Of a stretch of 64,000 nucleotides of DNA, positions 10,501 through 22,500 are shown piece by piece (within the stretch, counting starts at the first letter, position 1; every line of letters begins with the position of its first letter). Source of the stretch: Prosopocoilus inquinatus (Eukaryota > Arthropoda > Insecta > Coleoptera > Lucanidae). The notes beneath the pieces are model-generated. The model worked only from the letters and a program-made list of their open reading frames with translations, made no database searches and was not told the DNA's origin. The DNA is taken from the NCBI GenBank assembly GCA_036172665.1, contig CM069871.1, positions 61,068,713 to 61,132,712 of the forward strand. Reading direction: 5' to 3'. A program made the translations under genes and the position numbers.

Positions 10501-13500
10501 TGTTTCGATTCACCATTTTTCTATTGTTTCTTGCTGTAGTGGTTTTGTTTTGCTTTTTAACTTTTTTTTCTTTGATCAGTCATCTTTCATTTTTTCTCTG
10601 GGTTATCGTTTTTCATATGTTTTATTATTCCTTTCTATTGTTTCCTTTTATTTATTTATTTTGCTTTTATTGGATGCATTTTTTCGGTTTTGGTTAAAGC
10701 CTTGAGATTTTGTAATGTTTTTTTTTCTTTTTTGATTTTGCTTGCTTTCTTAACATGTTTTTCAATTTTTTTTCTTGTTTTGAAATCATTTTCGTTTTCA
10801 AAGACGTCCTTGCGTGTTCCTGTTGAGTTCGTTTTGTCGCCTTTTGATTTATTTTTTTTTCAAACCTTTTCGTCGTCTTTCTTGAAGAAAGTTTAAATAA
10901 CTTGAAAATTGTCAAGTCTTCATATTATACGGAGTGTTCTTTTACTGTGTGTAAATAAAAAACCTCAGTATAAATACGTGAAATGTTACCTTTTGCGCGT
11001 ATTTTCGGATGGCTACCGAATCATAGCCAAAAAAAAATCGGAGGTTCCACTTGTTTGAAACTGCTGAAATGTGCGAGAGAGGAACATTCAGCAAGGTCAT
11101 TGACGCCTTCCTGTGTAGTCAGTGAGTGTGCCCGCACACAGCGCCGATCACAAAAAGAGTCCTGTATTTAAACTCATCCTCCAGCGTTTCGTAATAAAAG
11201 TCACCGATATCGTTTATTACAATGTCCGAGCCCAATGTGCGTTTCCGTGGACTTCCCCGTACAAGAGTAACATATCTCCTTTTTCGTTATTTGTAAATGC
11301 CATTACGATCTTAATATGCGTTTTTACGAATCAAAAATCTATCTTCGTTTGTCAAATTTCTCGTAACTACAGAACGCTAATGTAATACTGCCCCACCTTA
11401 AACGCGTTACAGCGGCCGCCGTTGTAAAACACAAAAAATTGTCGTAATAAAAAGCATCAAAAGAAATACGAAACTGCGACTTTATCGAATGCATGCGAGA
11501 ATACTTTAAGATACTAATCAATTTGTAAATTTTGGAACTTGCAATGCAAGCGCGTTAAAAATACCTTACTTAGCCGAATTTCATAATTGAATTAATAGAA
11601 ACTGTAAATTTAATGTCAGTCATATTGGTAGTGAGCACATATCAGTTTTAACAGCTATTTTATTCTTCCTAGTGTGATTATGTAATGCGGCCGATTTTAA
11701 ACTGTACAAACAGTAGATAAATTACTACATTATTTTAAAGTTTCTTTATTAAACTAAAGAAATCTTAATCTATTTAATTGGAAATGGAAAGGCAATTTAT
11801 TACTTGTGAGGGTAAAATATCCGGAAATAAAACGATGAATGACGGTGATGTCATTATTTAACTCATCCGCATTTTTGTGCAGTAATTATAATCGTCGGTT
11901 TATAATTTGAAAATACCTAAGATTGTGATTACTTGGAGCGAAGTGGCACTTGTTTTAATTAATCCAGGCTCTTTGTGAGCCCGTTTAAAATGTTTCGACT
12001 GTTACGATCTATTAACAGGCCTCATATGAATCAAACAGATGTTCGTTTACGACATCGTAAATCACTGACCTATATTCGGGTCGTCATTCACACAGACAAG
12101 GCAGCGTACCATCCAGACGTTAGCTATGCCAGCAGTTCTCAAACGGTTTGGTGAAAATCTTCCAATGCTTTTTTCTCGAAAACTATTAACATAGTGTTAA
12201 GGGCGTATAAGTTTAATCGTTGTCATTTATGGTGATGTATTACAGGTTTAAATATTTGCACACCGTAAAAGAACACCCTGTATTATATCATAAAAACAGT
12301 TTTATTAATGATATTAAAACACAAGAAAAAATTAATTAATTAATTATAAATTAAAGACAGTTTTGAGTGGAAGGAATAAATTCAAAACGGGAAAATAGTT
12401 AACGTTATTTAATTATTTTTTTTAATAACTTTATAAAATGTCTTTTTCAATTATCAAATTTATTTATTTTCGTGATATATAATAACTTTAAGATATCTTT
12501 AAATTATCAAATTTATTTATTTTAAATTGATTTCGCTAAATGAATAGTCACGTTGAAGATAAGCGTACACTTGATCAAACGAAAACAATTGACAAGCAGC
12601 AGCAAAAGGAAATTTGCTAATTTTACAGTCTGAAAAAAGACAGATCATGTCTTCAACGCCTACTATGTCCAATAAGTCACCTATAATAACTCTGTACAGC
12701 GTGTCCCATTTTCGATGGTATTCTATAGGTATCTCCGTTAATAATGGAAATATAAAAAAAAAACTAAGCACGCAATATTGGGTCAACTTTTTATGCCAGT
12801 TTCAATGGTTAAATCAAACATTTGCTGTTTCTTACTGTTTTCTTGTACAGGGTGGGCCAAATTTGACACTTTTAAAAGGAAACACCTGTTTTTAGAAGAG
12901 TTAGACAAAAACCGACCTTGGTGTCTGGAGCTCGATTTTTATGACAAGTTCAATGGTAAAAACCGCATTTCAATATCTTGAACCGTTTAGGCGCTAGGGG
13001 GCGTTTTTTAAAATTCTGCGATTTTTAAAAACCTTTATAACTTTTTTGTTTATTAAGATTTTTAATTTCTGTGAAAACTTCTTTAAGGCACTTTTTTATG
13101 CAGAATTCACTGCCCTAAATTACTTTTCTCTAGAGTGTTTAATATTTGAGATATAAGCCAGAACTTTAATTTTTTATACGGAACACCCTTTATATTTTTA
13201 CATTTTTGAAAAGAGCAAAAAATTCTGTTTACGAAAACATAAAACACTTGATATTTTAATCAAATAGTTTTTGAGATACATGGCATTCAAGTTTTAAGTA
13301 AAAGTTTAATGTTTTTTGCAACAATCAAGTAGGCTATGAATGACAATAACTAAATATGTTTTATATTTAAAGGGCTATGAACAAATATTGTTTTGTTATT
13401 AACAAATATTTTTAATTAATTAACGATAAATTAAAAGTGTTTAAATTGTCCACCATTTTGCTGCAAACATAATCGGCACCGTTTTCTTACAGCTTGAACT

Positions 13501-16500
13501 GAGTTTACCAATTCAAGGGCACGCAGAGAATCAAAAGCTTGTAGCACCGCTGCCTCTAATTCCTTTCTTGAATTGGGAGACCGTTAGAAAACAAGATCCT
13601 TTATTCTTCCCCACAAGAAAAAATCCATTGGCGTTAGGTCTGGAGACCTTGCCGGCCAATGTATAGGACCCTGATTTCCCATCCAATTGTTGCCAAAGAG
13701 TTGATTTAAAAAATGGGTAACAACTCGAGCATTATGAGGCGGTGCTCCATCTTGTTGGTAGTAAACCGTTTCCAGTTGAATAAGCGGCAGTTCATCGACA
13801 AGAGGTTCAATTTGTTCCCGTAAAATTTCTAAATAATTTTGTGACGTAACGGTACCGTTGTAAATATAGGGACCAATAATTCTGCCTCGGAAAATGCCTG
13901 CCCATACATTGAAACTATAACGCCCTTGGTTTCTCCTTTCAACAGTAATATGAGGGTTTTGTCTACACCAAGTATAACAATTATATCTATTACAGACCTC
14001 TGCACTGCTTATGTTGGCTTCATCGGTCCAAATACAATTTAGGAAAAAATCATCATATTCTTCGCACTTTCTCAAGAACCACTGAGAAAATTTCACACGG
14101 TCATTAAAATCTTCGGGATGGAGGTGTTGCATTTTTCTTGTGCGGTAAGGATGGAATTTTTCTGTCTTTAAAATCCGTCTTGCAGAAGTTCTTGCTAAGC
14201 CAGATGTTTCTTCCAACTGTCGCGTGGAAAGGTTTGGATTATTTTCGATTTGTCCCAAAACTACAATCTTCTCTAATTCTTTATCTCTTCTTTGAGATTC
14301 GTAATTTTTGGGTGTTAGTCGTTTAAATGACCCAAAATTTATTAAATTGTTTTTCAACCTGAAGAAAATATCTCGAAAGGGTTGTCTTCTTTCAGGATAT
14401 TGCTCGTAGTAAAGATTACATGCTTCTTCTATATTCTCACCAACTTCTATAAAACACTTTAACATGTCGTACTTTTCGTAGTTTTCGTACATTTTTACTT
14501 ATTTTCATACCTTGCACAAGTGTATCTTTAGAAACGCTGCAGTACAAAATAAATGCAAATGCATGGTCAAATTTTGACAGCAGCCTACCAAAATTACATA
14601 AAAAAACTTAAATTGTTTAGTTATTGTTATCCATAGCCTACTTGATTGTTGAAAAAAACATTAAACTTTTAATTAAAACTTGAATGCCATGTATCTCAAA
14701 AACTATTCGATTAATATATCAAGTATTTTATGTTTTCGTAAACAGAATTCTTTGCTCTTTTCAAAAATGTAAAAATATAAAGGGTATTCCATATAAAAAA
14801 TTAAAGTTCTGGCTTATATCTCAAATATTGAACACTCTAGAAAAAAGTAATTTAGGGCAGTGAATTCTGCATAAAAAAGTGCCTTAAAGAAGTTTTCACA
14901 GAAATTAAAAATCTTAATAAACAAAAAAGTTATAAAGGTTTTTAGAAATCGCAGAATTTTGAAAAACGATATCGAGATTCAAGATATCGAAATGCGGTTT
15001 TTACCATTGAACTTGTCATAAAAATCGAGCTCCAGACACCGAGGTCGGTTTTTGTCTAACTCTTCTAAAAACAGGTGTTTAAAAGTGTCAAATTTGGCCC
15101 ACCCTGTACAGTCGAAAAAAGAAAAATTCATCAAATCTTCAAATGCAAATTATTTTTTTATTTTTTAAAATATTAAAAAATTATTACACTTTTTATTTGA
15201 CTTTTAACGTATATCGTGGTTTCTTAATTAAATTACCTGAGAAGTTCATAATAGTCGAGATACGAACCCAACCTTTGTTTTTCTAAATGGAAGTCATAGT
15301 TGGCTTAGACATCGTTAAAAAGAGTATTTTTCAAGCTTTTCAAAAGTATATAATATATTGGTGTTATTTTCGAAAATTATCGAGCTGTAAGCAAATTAAT
15401 CTATTTCTTACTTTTATGCGAATTATAGTAGTTCATGTAAAACAATAAAATATTCCTTAAACTGTAGTCTTTTAATAAATGATAAATTAGTACATCGACA
15501 GAATTAGCACTAAGGAGCTAGAAATAATTTTAAACAGTAATATACGCATAAACACAGGCAATTTTAAACATTAGCTTTTGAACAATAATATACACTAATT
15601 CAGTTCACAACCAATTAATTCTATACCTATTAACAGTGAAGCAACGAAAAAAATGAATAGAAGCAAAGAAACTAACTAAGAGCGGTAAACAAAACTATAA
15701 AAATATTAATAAAGGTGCTCCATATGACCACCATTTTGAGCTAAAAAAGAAAAGCATTTTTTACTTACTGAAGATAAGGCATTAGAAATTTGAAAAGGTC
15801 TAAATGTATGTTACACATTATCTCTAAGTTCAGCCATAGTACTATAATTTTTTTTTTATAAATTTAGGGAAATTGAGAGCTGAAAACACCAGTTGATCTA
15901 TCTGATTTGACGTGTCACATTTTGGCATGTGTTACAATGACATGATAATGATAATTTATCTAATTTTACTGCAATAGCCAACCCAAATAAAATCACAACC
16001 TACTTGATAGTAAATAAATAAAAAACAGATATGTATATTACTATTTAAAATTGTTTCTAGCTCTTCAGTAATGGATTACTAATTTTGTCGGTGATACTAA
16101 TTTATTATTTACTTAAGAATTACAGTTTGATGAATATTTTATTGTTTTACATGAACCAAGGCCAACTATAATTCGCATAAAAGTAACAAATACCTACAAT
16201 AATTTGCTTACAGCTCGGCCATTTTCGAAAATAATACCAACGTATTATATACTTTTGAAAAGCTTGAAAAATACTCTTTTTAACGATGTCTAAGCCAACT
16301 ATGACCGTTTAAAAAAACAAAGGTTGGGTTCGTATCTCGACTATTATAAACTTCTCATGTAATTTAATTAAGAAACCATGATCTACGTTAAAAGTCAAAT
16401 AAAAAGTGTAACTATCATTTTTTAATACCTTTAAAAATAAAAAAGTTATTTACATTTGAAGATTTGATGAATTTTTCGTGTTTCCACTGTACCACGAAAA

Positions 16501-19500
16501 CAATAAGAAACATCAAATTTATGATTTAACCATTGAAACATACTGAAAATTCTTTAAGTTGCAGTGGTGGTTAAGAAGTAGTATTAATAAGTGGCAAACG
16601 TTGATTTTTTTATTTTTCAAAGGTTATTAAACAAAGAATCAGTTATAACAATTATGTAGAATGTTAATGCTCTGGATGAATACACGATGAAAAGAAAATA
16701 TTGCCTAATAAATAACATGTGATCATAAAGTCCCGTCACTCCCTCTTAAAATGTTTTCTTTTTATGTCTTTTCTTAGAGCGTTTAAAATCAGAATCAAAA
16801 TGACAAAATTTCATCGGTATATGTCAAAACATTTTAAGCAAAGTCTGACGATTAGACATCCAAAGCCATAGACTTTTTGATCACATGTTAATTACATACT
16901 GGGGTACCAAATTCTTTCTAGATTCTCACACCACCCTGTGATGGTAAATTTTGAATGAATAGAATGTATGTACAATTTTATGATAGGTTGGACCATCATA
17001 GGGCAGGCTCAGCCTCCCTTGGCGCTCCCCTCCCGCTAACCAATCCTCACGCTCATTACCTCTGAGTTGCTGGCATTGTGCTGAAGTTAATTTCCCCAGC
17101 ATCTTACTGACACTCAGGTATTTCGTGTACGTTCGGTAATACTCGCACGTTTCCTTTCACCATACTGGATGAGGGCTAGCGCCAGAAATAAATAAGTAAA
17201 TAATTTCTGCTACACCACCGATTTAAATGGCCGAACATACAGATAACAATGTAAACATAATGATTGCGAGGAGATGAGCAATGTCATGAGGAATATCGAA
17301 TGCTGATAATGATTTTGAAAACCATGAATATTTTGGGTTAAAAGTCGAATGCAGTTGTCATGAAAACGAAGCGCCTTTCACCTGAAATTCAGGAGGACGA
17401 TCTCTGAGAAAAGCTGCCAAAAAAGTTCTCTACTGCTCAGTCGTGTACCATATGTAAGAATCCAGATTTTTAGGATGATTATTTTCACAATCAGTGTGCT
17501 TATTTAATTTGGATATATTATTAAGTTAGAATTCGTATCATGACTCATGAAGAATACAAAACACGTGCAGCGTTATGCAACGAAAGCATTCGTCAAGCTT
17601 GTATGTACCGAGAAATTAGATTAAGGGCATTAATATCGCTGGAATATCGGCAATAAAAGAAATAATTATGTAAGGATTGATGAATCATGCAGAAGAGCCT
17701 TGATCGAATCTTGGTACTAGCAAAAATAGAATTAGTCGTCAAAGTTCTTCTCATTACCAAAGCTGACATAGACCAAAAGGAGGTCATCTGATCCCAATAA
17801 ATAGGTAGCTTTTCAAATCAGAAAGGGAGTTCAACAAGACAGTTGCCCGAGAGGGTTTGTCACGACAGTTGCCCGAGGAGCGAACTCCTGTCATCTAGAA
17901 AAGTGCTTCTTCGATTCCGAATGTAATTTAGTTTGTGCGTCACGAGTCGTAAAGTTTTCAAAATTCTAAATTTTTTCTTAATCAGTCAATTTTTCAAATT
18001 TATTTTATTTTAAAAGTGTACCTAAGAAGCATCCACGATCGGCGAGGGTGACTTTAAATAACAAAGATCTAACAAAGGTTTCTAGATATAAACTGATTTT
18101 TGTTAATCTTTTCTTTTCTCTTTCATACTGTAGTTTTAATTTTATGTCAATTTTACTTAGTTAATTAATTTACCTAAATTCACATATTATTTCGTTTGTA
18201 ATTTTTCGTTATTGTACTAAGATTCTTTGTGTGAATATGTTTTGTAATTTAAAGTTTGGATTTTTTTATTTAAACGATAATAAGAAAGGATTATTAAGAG
18301 AAAATAAAAAGAGATAAGGAGTGGACAGTTTTCAACAATCCCAAAAACAAATATTAGTAGTCACCATTCGAGCTATTCGGGGAAAACGATTTGGAAATCG
18401 ATTTCTGGCTTTCCATGCTAAAACTAGGGCGCTACTAACAAAGAAATCGAAATTCAATATCGTACGGATTGCTAAAAGAATTGGGGACAAAAGGGGTTGA
18501 AAAGCGAGTTTTCCAACCTCCGTCCGGACGTGCGTTCTGCACATATCAGGTAAGGAATAGTTCCTTCTTTTAATGTTTATGAACCTCTTTTATTGTTCTG
18601 CATTACTTTTTTTTGAAAATTAAAGAAGAGTGAGTAAAAAAGATTAGTTTTTTTACATCTACGTCTAGGTGTACATCTAAAAAAAACAGACTTGATTTCT
18701 TCGTTTTCATTTAAGTATACTTACGATACTCACATCGGAGCTATTTCGGAACCCTGCTGCATGAGACTTCCGATGGTGAACCAGAAAGAGTTCCTCAAGC
18801 TGAATTGGTTCAGCAAAAATTCAGGTTCTTCGATGCAAGGATAAGGGTTGGTCCATTCGCTCGGGCAAAGCCTCCCCATGATGAACAAAGACACGGAAAC
18901 GAGGAAGTACGCACCCCCCAAGCACAGCCAAACCTCCAAGGCGAAAGGCTGCGCGAAAGAAAAGAAATTCGGCGGAGATTTGCTCGGCTTCTTGTACAGG
19001 ATGCTTATACCTGAAAGTCAAGCAGCTGATTTAGTTGATCGTTACTTTTGCCTTAAAATTAGTACCAACCTAAATTCATGAATGGGACTGTGAAATCTAC
19101 AGCCTGTTCTCTTGCTGCTGTAATGGTGAGGTCGGTGATTGCCAGTTGCGCTTTCTGAAAATGATTAGCCGGTCATATACCTAGAGAGGGGGTAATTGGT
19201 AGGATTACTTACGTCATTCCTAACATCTCCAATCATTCCCGACCATTCCCCAGTAATTTTGTCTTTGGCCCCGTTTGACTTGTCCTCCCTTACGATGAAA
19301 TTGTAGGAGAAACCGGTGAGTTTGGAGAGTTCGTCGATCAGGTCTATTCCAAATCCTTCGTACCTATCGTTTCCCTTTAAACTCTCTTTGGTGATCTTCA
19401 CCATCGCGTAGGGATCCGTCTGGAAAGTTTACAATGCAAACGTGTGCACACCAAAAGCATATTGCAAGTAGGTACCAATGCAATTATTACGGTTAGAGTG

Positions 19501-22500
19501 GAGTTATACAGAGTGTTCGGGCCTGCCTTCGGTTCATTTCTGAAGGTTCTCGAGAACGTTATCCCCTTCTCTGAGTTCCAGTTGCCCACTTTTGCGACTC
19601 CCTGTTCTGTAAGTTCTATGATTTCCAGGGAAATATCTGTTCTTACTCCTGCGCCGTTGAAGCTCACTAATCCAGTTAATCCTTCCGCAGAGGCCTGAAA
19701 TTAAAAGACGTACTTTAGTTTTGTTTTTGTGGAACAAGCGTAATGTAAGAATCGAGGGGTTCCATCCGTCACTTACAGTGCTTTCGTTTGGGATTGCACT
19801 TCGTATCTTCATCTCGTTTTAACTTAGATTTGACTCAAATTGAAAACAGTGATTTGAAAAATGGGACTGACTTAGATTTGCATTAGTTCAAACGGCAAGT
19901 TCCACGCAAGTCAAATTTGAGAGTCACGGCTTGAAAGTTTCGGGAGCAGATTTGGCCCAAAAAAAGTGGCACTTCGCAAGACATAACGACAAAGTTGGAA
20001 GTGGGCGAAGTAAATTTGGCGCAAATGGAAAATAAAGCCCCAAATTTGGAGATAGCTTTGTAAGAATTCGAAAACTTCAATATGTATAATGTAAAAATAT
20101 TTAATTTCATTCCTATATCATGAAGACGATAAGTACTGTGGGAAATGCTTCGACAGTTCAATTTCTGCCCGACCCCGAGACACCCTGTATAGTCTATATA
20201 ATGAATTTCTTTCGATTAACCGCCCCGAGTGTAACTCTTTGCGTTTCGTTTGTATGCTTTCATTGTCTCCTTTGCATAGCGAATTTCCCTGTGAAAATTA
20301 GTTTGAAGAAAGTGAATTTTGAAAGTTAATTTACTGCAAAGTTGCTTTTTCATTTAGAAATTTTAAGAGTGGTGTAAATTGGTGCAATAGGTTGCAATCG
20401 GGAAAACTTCACACGGCCTATCGGTGCAGGAATTGATCCCTGATATTTGAAGCCTATTGGTTGTTGCTGACATAAGATTCTGCGGTGGTTGGCGCCTCTT
20501 CTTTTTCCAGTACCTTTTTCTTTTCACGCGATATTCCGAAAGAAATCGAAGCTTTATTCCCGCTAATCCCCTCGTAGTGACAGCACGCGTTAAGTGTGGG
20601 TATTGAACCCGTTTCGAAAAAGTGTGTTTTGCCCCCAGTTAGTGGTAGTATGAATTTAAACGACTTAGGCCGGATTAACCTGCTGGTCACGAGATATTCA
20701 ATGCCCCGGTATTTTCCACACCTGTTCCCGAAGAGCTTTGCGAACAGGTGAGTTAATCTTCGTGTGTGATGAATCGCTTCGAACACTTATATCGTGTAAA
20801 TTTCTCTCCCGTTCAGGCTTTTTTTTATTTTCGGCCCTCTTTATCTGCACCTTTAACGGCCCCTGTATCTGAACGTACACGTTTCTTTTTCGGAAACGTC
20901 CGTGTTCTCACCCGAGCGAGACTTCAATCGCAATCGCCATTTCCCCTCATGATACTGTGCGAGCCGTGTGTCATCGACTACGCTCTGCAGGTCTCCCCCC
21001 CCCTCCCTCTTAGAAGCCCCATCGAGGGATTTGAATCTCGCCGACCCCGACAACTCGACGCGACCTGGACATGACGCGAAGGGCGGATTCTACAGAAACA
21101 GGTCGGACCAATCTTTTATTTGTTTGTAATGTGCTTTTGCCCGCTTTTCGGTGGGACATTTTTGTGATTTCGTTTGTCATTTAATAAATCTCACGTTTAT
21201 CAAAGCACATCTTTGCGCGATACGAACTGTCCCTACGGACTCCCGCCTGTGAGCCAGTTTCACGCTGATTTTATTGCGGTTTACGACCGCTTTGTTGGTC
21301 TCGATTGTTATTAACAGTATTTTTTGTTTATTCAAATAGTGCTTATGATATTTCTTTTATGTTAATGTTTGTTGAGTTAAGATTGCGTAAAACAATTTAT
21401 AGCGCTACTTTTACGACGCCTTAAGCGACCGATTACTTTTGCGTTTGCGACTTTTTAATTTTTTTTTTTTCTTAAATGAAAATAAAGGTTATTTTGTTTT
21501 AAATAGTTTGGATGAATCGCGTTTTCTTAATTTTTCCCGCGGTTCCCTATAGCCAAAAAAATTAAGTGGCGCCTTATCTTTCCTCTCGCGAAGAGTTTGA
21601 GAGTACCCACCCTATCCCACTGAAGCTGGCCGGCGACGCCGTTCACTTGCAAATACCTGAACAGGTAGGTAGTATTGTTTCCACTGGAAAAAGTAAAATA
21701 ATTTCTTATTTTTTGTGTAGTACTCAATGCTAGATGATATTATATAAAATCCTTATGTTTCATTTTCTGTTTAATCTGGAACATTCTGTCGAATCAGCAT
21801 CCTAGGCGTGGAAAGTTCAGGAAAAAACAAGGCAAAATGACATCGTTGCGTCAACTAGTTTTGAAAGCGTCTAGGATAAGAACTCTTCACAAGTACGCGG
21901 GGATAGGGGGAGGGGATCGCGAGAAAATTCATAAAAGAACCGTAATCATTTGAATTAATAGCAGTTAATTCGTGAATGAACCTTTTCAGCTTCAGAATGA
22001 AGCTCGTGCCTCTTTCTCGTACCGGGCGATTCTAAATTAGAATTTTGATGTAATTTTCTTTTGTTAAATTCGGTAATTTTCTCTAAGTTTGAAACTTGAG
22101 AACGGAAGGCAAAAGCTTTTCCCGGGAAGTGAATTTTTTGTGTATTTAAAACCGTTCCGAACAGTCTTCCATTTGTTTTATATAAAATCATTGTGTTTCC
22201 TTAATTTTTGGATTACGAGAAGAACTTTCGATTAAGTTTGGTAAGTTACCATACCGCTTACAAATTAATCAATCAATCCTTGTCTCTCTCCCTTTTTGTC
22301 ATTTATATTTTTGTAAAGTTTTGTTTCCCTGTAGGGTCAAGTGGTGTATAAATGAGACACTTTTTAGAACTTTCAATTTTTAAATGTGTCCTTCAACGGA
22401 ATTGATGATATTTTTGTAAGAGGTGATGAAAAAACTATTGACAACTTAAAAACTTACCAAAAAATATGAAAATAAATAAAAACTGTGTCTCATATTTAGC

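Larger units (their letters stand above)
12798..16539. repeat. Palindrome interrupted at its centre by two transposons
   Basis: 12798-12845 (starting TTTCAATGGTTAAATCA) and 16492-16539 are inverted copies about 83% identical. Removing the two insertions puts the arms back to back around a single TA. Confidence 0.65.

Noticed and set aside
19534..19812. Possible extra receptor exon ending AGCACT|GTAAGT near 19783
   Set aside because: Exon 4 joins exon 5 in phase and completes the family motif; the sequence resembles no part of a glutamate receptor.
20560..20660. tRNA-like B box GGTTCAATACC on the minus strand near 20605
   Set aside because: The T stem has only three pairs, and no acceptor stem or anticodon arm could be placed.
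20466..21060. CpG-island promoter of an unseen gene in receptor intron 4
   Set aside because: Only moderate GC, no core promoter motif pair and no downstream coding exon on either strand.
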